Source of the DNA: an uncultured Lachnospiraceae bacterium
GTDB taxonomy: Bacteria > Bacillota > Clostridia > Lachnospirales > Lachnospiraceae
Reading direction: 5' to 3'
NCBI GenBank assembly: GCA_902788555.1
Contig: CADAKQ010000009.1
Location: 1-64,000, forward strand
Length of the DNA stretch: 64,000 bases
Shown here in pieces: positions 25,917 to 35,218 of the stretch (position 1 is the first letter of the stretch; every line of letters starts with the position of its first letter). Under the pieces are notes generated by a model, which was not told where the DNA came from, made no database searches, and saw only the letters and a list, made by a program, of their open reading frames with translations. Position numbers and translations under genes: made by a program.

Positions 25917-28445
25917 ATGAAAAAAATTTTCAAAAAACATTTTTTAAAAAGGTCAATCGCTTTAGGTGCGTCAGCTGCTATGGCGATAGGTGCTTTTGTG
26001 ACGTTTGAAGCACCTTTAGATGTAAATGCGGCATTTGAAGCGAAGCATTACGACATAACAATAAACGGTGGATATTGGAATGGTGTAAGATATGACTTAA
26101 ATAATTCTCTTATTGTTGACTCGTTCTTGTGCGACAGCAAGTATACTTACTTCCTTCAGGCAGACGGAACTCCGATGAAGGACAGACTTACATATCATCC
26201 TGATGGGGAGCATATTATATACTTTGATGCGTATGGGCATGAAACCTTCAGCAATTTCAGACGTGTAAAAAGAAGCATAGCCGGTGAAGATGTGGATGAT
26301 TTATGTTTCTTTGATGTCTATGGATATATGTATGTTAATTTCCTTACGTATGACCAGACAGGTACTAATCTTTATTATGCCAATCCTTACGGCGTTATGG
26401 AGTGCAGTGGCTGGTTTCAGTTTGCAGGCGATGCCGGTCCTGTAGCAGAAGCCTTTGGTATAACGGAAGGAACATACGGTTATGCATACCCTTGTGGTAT
26501 AGTTGATCCTGCAAGTATCGGTGACGAGAGCAAGATGTCAACATTTATACCGAATCCTGATTATAATTATTCATATACGGAAGACCTCGGCATTGATGAT
26601 AGCGAGCTTTATTATACCTATCCTTCTCAAAACGGTAACGGCGGAAATGGAAATAATGGTGGCAACGGAGGTAATGGCGGAAACGATAACGGCGGCAACA
26701 ATAACGGAGGTAATGGAGGAAACGGCAACGGCGACAATGGCAACGGCGACAATGGCAATGGCAACAATGGCAATGGTGTTAAAATAGCTTCGGATTATAC
26801 ATATGAGATAATTCCTTTACTTGAGCCTTTTAATCAATACTTCTATATAAAGACCGATAATCCTGATCCGGATACCTTTAGATTTGTTGATGAGTCAACC
26901 AAGTATTCGGATACCACCGGAAGTATAACTCCTGTACAGAAGATATTTGCAGATGTAAAGTACGAGAATGAAGAAACCGCACGTGTTAAGGGTGGATATA
27001 TAGCTACAGGTTCTTATACGGACGGCGGAACACTTAAGCTTCAGGAAGCGACACTAACAAGTAAGACTCCGGTCTATAATATATCAACCGGAAAAACCAC
27101 ATACAGTAAAAATTATAACTACAATGATACGAATATTACCTTAGAAGTGCCTGCGCTTGTTGATAATGTTGATTATCTGATACAGACATATACATTGGAT
27201 AAAACAGAATTTTTTGATAAGATGTCTGCGGTACAAAGAGGATTTAGTTCAATTTGTTTATATGGCGGTACATATGTCTTAGGCGAACAAAAGAAGAATG
27301 AAGGTTCGTATTACGGTATATCTACATCACCTCATATAGATCAGATATATTATATTCAGGACCCTTATTACAGAGAAAGTTCAACTGCCATGCTTGTAGG
27401 TGCTTTATATCCTTTCAGATATGATTCTTTGGGATTCCCGAGCATTATGGCGAGCACGGCCAAAAGAATAGATTCATCGGCAACCTACGCATGGAACAGC
27501 GGTGCGCATTATCTTGTTGATATAACATATAACGGTGAAACGAGATCCTATGGCGGTGCAGGTAGCGGAGAAGGTCAGGGTATAGAAAAGGATATGATAG
27601 TTGACTTTTTCTCGTTTGATGGGGCTAAGGGAGACTTGTATAATAATTATACCATGGAAAGTCTGGCAGCTAAAATCAATTATTATGATTCACTCACAAT
27701 ACCGGATAATCGCGAAAATATCCTTACATGGGCAAGTATAAGAAGCAAGGTGGGAGCAAAGGGAAGCTATGTAAGACTTGCTCTTATTACTTCGATATTT
27801 GGCGGAGGCGGAACCGGATATACCTTCCTTTATGATGACGGCTCCAATACAGAGGGAACAAATGGATGGGGTTCTGTCGGACATTTTTATAATGCATGGT
27901 TTGAGGGCAGATATTATAATGCATGGGAGTTTTTTTATCCGGGACTTACATTCGAGGATGCGGTAGACGATTACAAAAACGAGGGCGGCAACCTTCCAAG
28001 CGGACAGATGCCACACCTTTATTTCAAGGATTATTACTGCCCGGTACCGGAAGGATATGAGTATACTACGGTATTTAAATACAGTGGTACCAGTGTACGC
28101 AGTGGAACAAAGGAAAAGGTATCATCCGTTGGTTACAATAAGGATACAGGTGTATGGGAAGGTTATATGTGGTTCTTATATGACAAAAATACGGATAGCT
28201 GGAAGATGAATGAGTTCGAATCCTATGATCATCATACGATTTACTTTGACCACGGACTTGGCAATTACGGAGGTGAAGCTATCAGTGATCCAACCTTCCT
28301 TGACCGTTCCGAAATTACCATGAATGAGGTTCTCAATGTAAACGACGGCGGAGAATATGATATCGACAGAAATACGAACAAGGAACCGTCGAATTTCCTT
28401 ATCTATGATATGACGGTTGAGCCGGGAACACCGGGAACCAATTAA
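25917..28445 (+). CDS. Large secreted protein with N-terminal wall-binding-like module and Gly/Asn linker
   Basis: The protein has 842 residues. A signal peptide occupies about 1-38 (positively charged start, hydrophobic core, then VNAAFEA). The module shared with the 21735 and 28513 proteins is at about 72-185 (YTYFLQADGTPMKDRLTYH). A linker of about 50 residues at 240-290 is almost only Gly and Asn (NGGNGGNGGND pattern). Residues 295-842 form a large domain that I do not recognise, with many Tyr, Gly and Asp, and no sortase signal or C-terminal span. The module sits at the N-terminus here but at the C-terminus in the other two proteins, as expected for a swappable anchoring or binding unit. 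Confidence 0.8.
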   Translation: MKKIFKKHFLKRSIALGASAAMAIGAFVTFEAPLDVNAAFEAKHYDITINGGYWNGVRYDLNNSLIVDSFLCDSKYTYFLQADGTPMKDRLTYHPDGEHIIYFDAYGHETFSNFRRVKRSIAGEDVDDLCFFDVYGYMYVNFLTYDQTGTNLYYANPYGVMECSGWFQFAGDAGPVAEAFGITEGTYGYAYPCGIVDPASIGDESKMSTFIPNPDYNYSYTEDLGIDDSELYYTYPSQNGNGGNGNNGGNGGNGGNDNGGNNNGGNGGNGNGDNGNGDNGNGNNGNGVKIASDYTYEIIPLLEPFNQYFYIKTDNPDPDTFRFVDESTKYSDTTGSITPVQKIFADVKYENEETARVKGGYIATGSYTDGGTLKLQEATLTSKTPVYNISTGKTTYSKNYNYNDTNITLEVPALVDNVDYLIQTYTLDKTEFFDKMSAVQRGFSSICLYGGTYVLGEQKKNEGSYYGISTSPHIDQIYYIQDPYYRESSTAMLVGALYPFRYDSLGFPSIMASTAKRIDSSATYAWNSGAHYLVDITYNGETRSYGGAGSGEGQGIEKDMIVDFFSFDGAKGDLYNNYTMESLAAKINYYDSLTIPDNRENILTWASIRSKVGAKGSYVRLALITSIFGGGGTGYTFLYDDGSNTEGTNGWGSVGHFYNAWFEGRYYNAWEFFYPGLTFEDAVDDYKNEGGNLPSGQMPHLYFKDYYCPVPEGYEYTTVFKYSGTSVRSGTKEKVSSVGYNKDTGVWEGYMWFLYDKNTDSWKMNEFESYDHHTIYFDHGLGNYGGEAISDPTFLDRSEITMNEVLNVNDGGEYDIDRNTNKEPSNFLIYDMTVEPGTPGTN

Positions 28446-28512
28446 ATAATAAATATATAAATATACCGGAATCGGAATTAAAGCCGACTCCGGTAATAAT
28501 AGGGAGGATAGT

Positions 28513-29727
28513 ATGAGATTAAAAAAATTTATTTCAGCAGCTTTATGTGGAGTTATGCTTGTAACGGCAGCCTCAGCTACAGGTTTAACGGCAGGTGCAA
28601 AGGAGATGACCGATATCGAAGAAACGGATATATCCGTTTATAGCACCGACGGAGTTCAAACACTGTATAATTATTTATATGAGCATAATTATATTGCAGA
28701 TGAGAGCTCGGATATTAATGCTACCATAACATTAAACGGGGAAAATGGGTTCCCGGCAATTGAATATTATTATTCCGATGATAACTTATCTGTTATGCTT
28801 GAGTACAATGCGGATGATAATACAGTGTATTTGGATGCGAATATTTTGGAAAATATGGGTACTGATAATTTTGATAATGTCGGTTTATGGAACGGTGTAT
28901 GTAAGGGCTTTGACAGAACGACGTATAAGTCAGGCGATATACTGTTATTTGAAAAAACATATTCGGATAATTACAGTAAGGACGATGAGCAGACCAATGT
29001 ACTTATTAATGAAGCTGTAAAAAAAGCATTTCCTGTGTGGAATGAGCTTGTGAAAACTGCAGGTGTCAGCGGCCTTAATGTAGTGGGCTTTGATTCTTAT
29101 GAGGCGGATTCACAGTCAGTACCGGTTAAGGACACGGATAAGTCTGATACTTCAACAGATGATATAACAGTCGGCGAATTTGCAACCTATGAGGGATACA
29201 CATTTACAAGAGATGAAGACGGAGATGTAACCTGTACAGATTCAAATGACGAAGCGGTTATAGACGATTTTAAATGTGACGGAACTTATACATATTATTT
29301 TCAGGCAGATGGAACAGCGATGAAGGACAGACTCACATATCATCCTGACGGAGAGCATGTTATTTATTTTGATAAATACGGACATGAGGTTTTTTCTGAT
29401 TTTGCAAATGTTAAAAAGACTATAGCCGGCGACGCGGTAGATGACTATTGTTTCTTTGACGTATACGGATATATGTATGTGGATGTTCTTACATATGATA
29501 AAACAGGAACATTTCTTTATTATGCAAACCCATATGGTGTTATGGAGATGGGCAAGTGGTTTCAATTTTCGGAAACAGTACAGTGGGCTGACGGAACCGA
29601 GGCAGAAGGCATAGCAGGAGGATATGGATATGCCAATGAAGATGGAACACTGCTTACCGATAAAGAGACAACTGACTGGGAAGGAAGACCTTGCTATATG
29701 CAGGGCAACGGAGTGGCTTTATATTAA
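28513..29727 (+). CDS. Secreted protein with C-terminal wall-binding-like module
   Basis: The protein has 404 residues behind GGGAGG. A signal peptide occupies about 1-30 (cleavage after TAGAKE or so). Residues 35-205 form an acidic domain of unknown type (TITLNGENGFPAIEYYYSDD). A short linker leads to the shared module at 220-404, ending in GNGVALY as in the 21735 protein, with which it is strikingly similar. It lies 67 bases after the 842-residue surface protein and 37 bases before the HD-GYP gene, so the three may be one transcription unit. Confidence 0.82.
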   Translation: MRLKKFISAALCGVMLVTAASATGLTAGAKEMTDIEETDISVYSTDGVQTLYNYLYEHNYIADESSDINATITLNGENGFPAIEYYYSDDNLSVMLEYNADDNTVYLDANILENMGTDNFDNVGLWNGVCKGFDRTTYKSGDILLFEKTYSDNYSKDDEQTNVLINEAVKKAFPVWNELVKTAGVSGLNVVGFDSYEADSQSVPVKDTDKSDTSTDDITVGEFATYEGYTFTRDEDGDVTCTDSNDEAVIDDFKCDGTYTYYFQADGTAMKDRLTYHPDGEHVIYFDKYGHEVFSDFANVKKTIAGDAVDDYCFFDVYGYMYVDVLTYDKTGTFLYYANPYGVMEMGKWFQFSETVQWADGTEAEGIAGGYGYANEDGTLLTDKETTDWEGRPCYMQGNGVALY

Positions 29728-29764
29728 TTGACAGAAGTGTGAAATTATTATGGAGGATAATGAA

Positions 29765-31921
29765 TTGAACGATTTACATGTCAAAAAGATAAATCGAAAC
29801 CTTGTATACGGATGGATGCTGATTGTGCTCATTCTTTTTGTGAGCTATACGCTTGAAGTGGTAAAAGGTCAGCGAAGCATGAGCTATCTTTTTATCTTTA
29901 TGCTTGTGACTGCTGTTCCGGCAATTATCGTTTTAATCCTTTATCTGAAAAAACCGGATAGATATTCATTAAGATACACCATTGTCAGTGGATATTTTAT
30001 AATGTATATCTTTGTTATGATTACAGGAAGTACAACTATGGTATTTTCATATATACTTCCTATGCTTTCTCTGTTGGTCTTATATCATCAGCCGATAATT
30101 ATTCTTGTAACGGGTATATGCGCAACTGTTTTGAATATAATTTCTATCTTTTTAAGATACAGTCGTGGTGAAATAACAACGGAAAACAGTAAAGACATAG
30201 AGATACAGCTTGCACTTTTATTCTTATGCTTTCTTGGCTCATATCTGGCAACAAGAATTTATGATGAGATACATAAAACCAATGAAAAGTATAATAAGGA
30301 GCTTACCGAAAGAAATCGGGACATAGAACGTATGACTATGCAGACCATAACCACCATAGCCAATACAATTGATGCCAAGGATGAATATACGAGAGGTCAT
30401 TCAAAACGAGTTGCCGAGTATTCGGCTACAATTGCAAGGGAACTCGGTATGTCTGATGTTGAGGTTACAAATATCAGGATAATCGGCCTTTTACATGATA
30501 TCGGAAAAATCGGGATTCCTGATTCGGTATTAAATAAACCGGGCAAGCTTACGAATGAAGAGTATCAGATTATGAAGGGACATACTACTGCAGGCGCAGA
30601 GATACTTAAGGATATTGATATGATTCCCGGCCTTGAAATCGGCGCAAAATATCATCACGAGCGTATAGACGGAAAGGGTTATCCGGACGGGATATCCGGT
30701 GATGAAATACCATATCTGGCACGTATAATTGCAGTAGCGGATGCTTATGATGCTATGTCTTCAAATCGTGTATACAGAAGACATCTTCCTCAGGAAAAGA
30801 TATTGGATGAGCTTGAAAAGGGCTGCGGTACACAGTGGGATGCCGAAATAACAAATGTAATGATGAGGCTTATAAGGGAAGACCGACTGCCAAAGGTTAA
30901 TCCGGATGCCGAAACAGAGCTTGTACAACAGACCTCTACTATCTTATCCAGGGTAATTGACATAGCGGAGGATCGTGGCGGAGATAATAAGGATGAATTA
31001 GATGAGCTTACGAGCACCTATGGAAGAGACCGCGGAAAAGCAGCCATCCAGAATTCTATAGCAAAAAACGGAACCGGCTGTCTGCTTATATTTGATATAG
31101 ACCATTTTCATAAAATAAATGATATCGAGGGCTTTATAGCGGGAGATATTTATCTTAAGAAGGTAGTGGAGCAGATTAGGAATCTAGCGGAAAACCAGAT
31201 TATTTCGCGTTTTGGTGCGGATGGGTTTGTGGTTTACTTCTCAGAAGTAAGTGATGCCGCTGAGGCTGAAAAGCTGGCAGAGATTTTTCTTGAGCGCATA
31301 AAAAATCTTGCCAAGACTGATAGCCGTGTGAGCAGAATTTCGGTTTCAATAGGTATAACTGAGGTTGTTACTGAAAAGGATAAGGTTATGTTCCTCTATG
31401 AAAATGCTAATAAGGCACTTTATGTGGCAAAGCAAAATGGCGGAAATACTTATTATTGTCATCGCCCGGTTGATTATAACAGCGAGGAACTTTCAGATCC
31501 TGCCGCTGACCTAAAGAAGCTTGTTGAGATTATACAAAACCGTGAGCATTATAAGGGTGGATTGGTAGCTGCTTATCCCGAGTTTGGAAAAATGTATGAG
31601 TTTATCAGCTCCCTTGCCGAGCGCAATGAAATGCAGGTTCAGATTGCATTATTTACCGTATCGCAAATTAAGGGTGCCAAGGCATCGCTTGATGAACAAG
31701 ACAGGGTTATGGAACTTCTGCAAAAGGCAGTTGTTAATTCGATTCGTAACGTGGACGTTATAACTAAGTACAGCAGTACACAATATGCGATACTTCTTAT
31801 GAATCTTTCCTTGACAGAGGTTGAAAATGTTATAAATCGTATCATGACAGAATTCCTCAGAACCTATGATAAAAATGAGTTTTCGGTTCATTATGATACA
31901 GCGGATTTGTCGAAAAACTAA
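29765..31921 (+). CDS. Membrane HD-GYP c-di-GMP phosphodiesterase with two degenerate GGDEF domains
   Basis: The protein has 718 residues from TTG 29765, preferred because GGAGG (29752-29756) is 8 bases upstream; ATG 29750 precedes that site and would add five residues. About six membrane spans fill residues 10-165. A short coiled coil follows, then an HD-GYP domain at 185-385 with HDIGKIGIPD at about 243 and HHERIDGKGYP at about 297, all key residues present. A GGDEF-like domain (about 415-570) has FGADGF at the active site and a second (about 580-718) has YSSTQY, so neither should make c-di-GMP. They may sense nucleotides. It probably degrades c-di-GMP at the membrane. Confidence 0.85.
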   Translation: MNDLHVKKINRNLVYGWMLIVLILFVSYTLEVVKGQRSMSYLFIFMLVTAVPAIIVLILYLKKPDRYSLRYTIVSGYFIMYIFVMITGSTTMVFSYILPMLSLLVLYHQPIIILVTGICATVLNIISIFLRYSRGEITTENSKDIEIQLALLFLCFLGSYLATRIYDEIHKTNEKYNKELTERNRDIERMTMQTITTIANTIDAKDEYTRGHSKRVAEYSATIARELGMSDVEVTNIRIIGLLHDIGKIGIPDSVLNKPGKLTNEEYQIMKGHTTAGAEILKDIDMIPGLEIGAKYHHERIDGKGYPDGISGDEIPYLARIIAVADAYDAMSSNRVYRRHLPQEKILDELEKGCGTQWDAEITNVMMRLIREDRLPKVNPDAETELVQQTSTILSRVIDIAEDRGGDNKDELDELTSTYGRDRGKAAIQNSIAKNGTGCLLIFDIDHFHKINDIEGFIAGDIYLKKVVEQIRNLAENQIISRFGADGFVVYFSEVSDAAEAEKLAEIFLERIKNLAKTDSRVSRISVSIGITEVVTEKDKVMFLYENANKALYVAKQNGGNTYYCHRPVDYNSEELSDPAADLKKLVEIIQNREHYKGGLVAAYPEFGKMYEFISSLAERNEMQVQIALFTVSQIKGAKASLDEQDRVMELLQKAVVNSIRNVDVITKYSSTQYAILLMNLSLTEVENVINRIMTEFLRTYDKNEFSVHYDTADLSKN

Positions 31922-31953
31922 CGGCATGGATTGAAATAAAGGAAGTGGCATAA

Positions 31954-32166
31954 ATGCTTTTCAAAAATAAAAAGAATTTCAAAACCTATGACAAAGAAAC
32001 TCAGATACCGGTACTCAGATGCAGCATATGTACCGGAGAGCGTGTCGCCGGTTTTAAAGATAAAACCACCGGTAAATTCAACGACATAACACTAATCCGA
32101 ACCGATGCCGACTTAAAGCAATTTATGAAAGAATACGGTGTCGAAAAAATAACAAAAGAATACTAA
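31954..32166 (+). CDS. Small conserved protein of unknown function
   Basis: The protein has 70 residues. It is hydrophilic, with RCSICTGERVAGFKDK in the middle and a Lys/Glu-rich end. I recall near-identical small proteins across Lachnospiraceae, sometimes with a misleading aspartate dehydrogenase label, but no function. One CxxC pair could bind metal as a dimer. It starts 32 bases after the HD-GYP gene with GGAAG upstream, so it may be the last gene of that operon. Confidence 0.7.
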   Translation: MLFKNKKNFKTYDKETQIPVLRCSICTGERVAGFKDKTTGKFNDITLIRTDADLKQFMKEYGVEKITKEY

Positions 32167-32222
32167 AAAACACTTGATAATATACATATTATAATTGTAT
32201 TATATTACCATAAAACTATAGC

Positions 32223-32361
32223 GACTTGGAATTATAGATAAGTATATAAGTAGGTACTGTGAACCCGCCGGTACTTAACGAGGTCTTTTCGAGTTTAGTA
32301 CCACTGCGAGGTGAGGGTAGCGAAAGCGTGCCTACGATATACTTATCTATAATTCCAAGTC
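32223..32361. repeat. Long hairpin element E (24-bp perfect arms) upstream of ldh
   Basis: The arms 32223-32246 and 32338-32361 match perfectly over 24 bp. The 91-base centre folds further (GTAGG with CCTAC; GGTAC with GTACC) and has an AGCGAAAGCG tip. It ends 11 bases before the ldh ribosome binding site, so if transcribed it would form most of the ldh leader. Confidence 0.85.
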
Positions 32362-32386
32362 TCATATGATATAAGGAGGTATAGAT

Positions 32387-33343
32387 ATGTCAAAGAAGAA
32401 ATTGGATAGTAGAAAATGTGCGATGATAGGCTGCGGCTTCGTAGGCTCGGCATCAGTGTATGCACTTATGCAGTCAGGATTATTTTCGGATATAGTTCTT
32501 ATTGATGCCAATAAGGACAAGGCAGAGGGAGAGGCGCTTGATATAAGCCATGGAATCCCATTTGCAAAGCCTGTAGAGATAATCGCAGGAGATTATTCGG
32601 ATATATCAGATGCGTCAATCGTTATTATAACTGCCGGTGCCGCTCAGAAGCCGGGCGAGACAAGACTTGACCTTGTAAAGAAAAATGTAGGAATATTTAA
32701 GTCAATTATTCCTGAGGTGGTTAAGTACAATAAGGATTGTACACTTCTTATTGTTGCAAATCCTGTTGATGTGCTTACCTATGCTGCACTTAAGCTTTCA
32801 GGCTTCCCTAAGGAGAGAGTAATCGGTTCAGGTACAGTTCTTGATACTGCAAGATTTAAGTATCTTCTTGGTGAGCATCTTGACCTTGACAGTCGTAGTA
32901 TCCATGCATTTATAATCGGTGAGCACGGAGATTCCGAGATTGCTGCATGGTCCTCTGCAAATGTATCCGGTGTACCAATCCATAAGGTATGCGAGATGAG
33001 AGGCTTTACGGATCATGACTATGAGACAAGAAGACTTGCGGAGCAGGTTAAAAATGCTGCTTACGAGATAATAGATAAAAAGGGCGCAACCTATTATGGT
33101 ATAGGTATGGCAATCAAGAGAATATGTGAGGCTATCATAAGAGATGAGCGTTCTATACTTCCGGTTTCTACGCTTATGACAGGTCAGTTCGGACTTGAGG
33201 ATGTATGTCTTTCCATGCCGGCTATAGTCGGTGAAAAGGGTGTTGATACACTCCTTCCAATCGAACTTGATGAAAATGAAATGGCAGCACTTAAAGCTTC
33301 TGCAGATACTCTTAAGGCGGTTATAGCAGATTCAGGATTATAA
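32387..33343 (+). CDS. ldh: L-lactate dehydrogenase
   Basis: This enzyme reduces pyruvate to L-lactate with NADH, regenerating NAD during fermentation. The protein has 318 residues behind AAGGAGG. The NAD-binding loop is GCGFVGSAS, and the substrate loop AAQKPGETR has Gln at the position that separates lactate from malate dehydrogenases. NPVD follows, and the catalytic His lies in IIGEHGDSE. The length is normal. It appears to be a single-gene unit with a long hairpin in front and a weak hairpin behind. Confidence 0.93.
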   Translation: MSKKKLDSRKCAMIGCGFVGSASVYALMQSGLFSDIVLIDANKDKAEGEALDISHGIPFAKPVEIIAGDYSDISDASIVIITAGAAQKPGETRLDLVKKNVGIFKSIIPEVVKYNKDCTLLIVANPVDVLTYAALKLSGFPKERVIGSGTVLDTARFKYLLGEHLDLDSRSIHAFIIGEHGDSEIAAWSSANVSGVPIHKVCEMRGFTDHDYETRRLAEQVKNAAYEIIDKKGATYYGIGMAIKRICEAIIRDERSILPVSTLMTGQFGLEDVCLSMPAIVGEKGVDTLLPIELDENEMAALKASADTLKAVIADSGL

Positions 33344-33382
33344 GAGAATTATATATTTAAGCTTATATATAAGACAGGATGA

Positions 33383-33418
33383 TTTTACAGGTGCTCAAAG
33401 GCTATGAGTACCTGTAAA
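33383..33418 (+). terminator. Hairpin after ldh, possible terminator
   Basis: TTTACAGGT pairs with ACCTGTAAA with further GCTC/GAG pairing towards the loop. No clear T run follows, so termination is only possible. Confidence 0.45.
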
Positions 33419-33460
33419 TTGATTTATTGATAAAATCCGGTAAGCATAAGGAGATAATTC

Positions 33461-34627
33461 ATGGGAAATATACAGGAAGCACAAAATGCACTTAATTCAG
33501 AAGAGGTCTCGAAAAAAATAATATCCAGAGACAAGATTATTATACGTACAAGTGTTATAGGTATTTTGGCAAATGTTTTTTTATCGGGGTTTAAAGCTGT
33601 TGTAGGACTTCTTACACATTCGATAGCAATTATAATGGATGCTGTAAATAACTTAACGGATGCAGCATCCTCGCTTATAACCATAATCGGTACAAAGCTT
33701 GCGGCAAAGGAGCCGGATAAGAAGCATCCCTTCGGACACGGAAGGGTTGAGTATCTTAGCGCGATGGTTATAGCGGTATTGGTTCTTTATGCAGGTGTAA
33801 CCTCACTTATAGAATCAATTAAGAAAATAATTGCACCTAAGAAGCCTGAATATACGGTTGTGGCACTTGTAATAGTTGCGGTAGCGGTTGTGGTAAAAAT
33901 TGTGCTTGGAAGATATGTAAAGGCAATGGGAAAGAAAACCAACTCGGATGCACTCGTTAATTCCGGTCAGGATGCAACCATGGATTCTGTCATATCTGCT
34001 TCGACACTTGTGGCAGCGGTTATATTCCAGTTATCCGGACTTTCGCTTGAGGCATGGCTTGGTGCTGTTATCTCAATCATAATTATTAAATCCGGTATAG
34101 ATATGTTAAGAGAAACCATATCTCAGCTTCTCGGTGAGAGAATAGACAGAGAGCTTGCTCTTGCCATAAAGGAAACTGTTACCTCGTTTCCTGATGTGCA
34201 GGGAGCATATGACCTTATCTTAAATAACTACGGACCAAACGCATTTAACGGTTCGGTTCACGTGGAGGTACCTGATACATATACCGCCTATGACCTTGAT
34301 GATTTGTTAAGGCAGATTACCATAGCTGTATTTGAAAAGCACAATGTTATACTTACAGCTATCGGAGTTTATTCGGTCAATACAAAAAACGATTATGCTG
34401 CAAAGGTACGTGATGATGTCAGCAAAATAGTTTTTAAAAATGAGTATGCGCTTCAGATGCATGGCTTTTATCTTAATGAGGAAAAGAAAACCATACGTTT
34501 TGATGTAGTGGTAAGCTTTGATGCACCGGACAGAAAAGAGGTTTACCAAAATATAGTTAAAGAGGTAAATAAAAAATATCCGGACTATACGTTACAGATT
34601 GCGCTTGATACTGATTTTAGCGACTAG
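33461..34627 (+). CDS. Cation diffusion facilitator family transporter
   Basis: The protein has 388 residues. Six membrane spans lie in residues 25-215, with the metal-site motifs HSIAIIMDAVNNLTDA in span 2 and HPFGHGRVEYLSA after it. A cytoplasmic domain of about 170 residues contains the usual HVEVPD. It should export divalent metal ions (Zn, Mn, Fe or Co) by proton exchange; the ion cannot be told from the sequence. The N-terminal 25 residues (QEAQNALNSEEVSKKIISRD) are a typical extra in Clostridial members. No GTTAG-N6-CTAAC operator is visible in front of it. Confidence 0.9.
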   Translation: MGNIQEAQNALNSEEVSKKIISRDKIIIRTSVIGILANVFLSGFKAVVGLLTHSIAIIMDAVNNLTDAASSLITIIGTKLAAKEPDKKHPFGHGRVEYLSAMVIAVLVLYAGVTSLIESIKKIIAPKKPEYTVVALVIVAVAVVVKIVLGRYVKAMGKKTNSDALVNSGQDATMDSVISASTLVAAVIFQLSGLSLEAWLGAVISIIIIKSGIDMLRETISQLLGERIDRELALAIKETVTSFPDVQGAYDLILNNYGPNAFNGSVHVEVPDTYTAYDLDDLLRQITIAVFEKHNVILTAIGVYSVNTKNDYAAKVRDDVSKIVFKNEYALQMHGFYLNEEKKTIRFDVVVSFDAPDRKEVYQNIVKEVNKKYPDYTLQIALDTDFSD

Positions 34628-34644
34628 ATATACCGGTATCTGAC

Positions 34645-35217
34645 CTAAGAATTATTGACCATATCAAGAAAATATCTGTGCACCCTGTTGTCTTCTCCGA
34701 GTTCAGGATGAAATGTAAGTGCAAGCTGATTCTTATATCTTACGGCAATGATATAATCATCTATGACTGCAAGAACTTTTACATCAGTAGATTTAACGGC
34801 TTCTATATAAGGAGCTCTTATAAAGATCATTTCAAAACCGCCAATCTCATTTAGATTGGCGATTTTTTTAAAGCTTCCAAGCTGTCTTCCGTAGGCATTT
34901 CTTTTTGTAATGACAGGAAGTGTTGCAAAGTAGGTGTTTGGATCGTTTGAAAGCTCCTCGGAAAGAAGTATCAAGCCGGCACAGGTCGCAAGCACGGGAA
35001 GTCCGTTTTCGATTTTATCCTTTAAAACCTCATACATATCAAGCTCACGTAACAGCTTTCCCTGAACGGTGCTTTCACCGCCGGGAAGAACCAGTCCGTC
35101 TATATCGTCCGTTATATCTGACTTTTTTCTAAGCAGCACACACTCAGCACCTAAATCTTCAAGCATCTTTTGGTGCTCTATAAATGCGCCCTGAACAGCA
35201 AGTATACCGATTTTCAT
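34645..35217 (-). CDS. pdxT: Pyridoxal 5'-phosphate synthase glutaminase subunit
   Basis: This subunit frees ammonia from glutamine and passes it to PdxS. The protein has 190 residues with the glutaminase triad: Cys in LATCAGLIL, and His and Glu in FHPELGED. The oxyanion segment PGGESTVQG is also present. It lies one base downstream of pdxS and is certainly co-transcribed with it. Confidence 0.95.
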   Translation of the reverse strand: MKIGILAVQGAFIEHQKMLEDLGAECVLLRKKSDITDDIDGLVLPGGESTVQGKLLRELDMYEVLKDKIENGLPVLATCAGLILLSEELSNDPNTYFATLPVITKRNAYGRQLGSFKKIANLNEIGGFEMIFIRAPYIEAVKSTDVKVLAVIDDYIIAVRYKNQLALTFHPELGEDNRVHRYFLDMVNNS

Positions 35218-35218
35218 T

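Noticed and set aside
25917-28445. Sortase-anchored protein
   Set aside because: The C-terminus ends PGTPGTN with no LPXTG-like motif, hydrophobic span or basic tail.
28446-28512. Hairpin ACCGGAATCGG/CCGACTCCGGT between two surface-protein genes as terminator
   Set aside because: No T run and it is followed at once by the next ribosome binding site; more likely an operon-internal structure.
21735-31921. c-di-GMP riboswitch before the surface-protein or HD-GYP genes
   Set aside because: I looked for the GEMM-type conserved segments in the leaders and found none.
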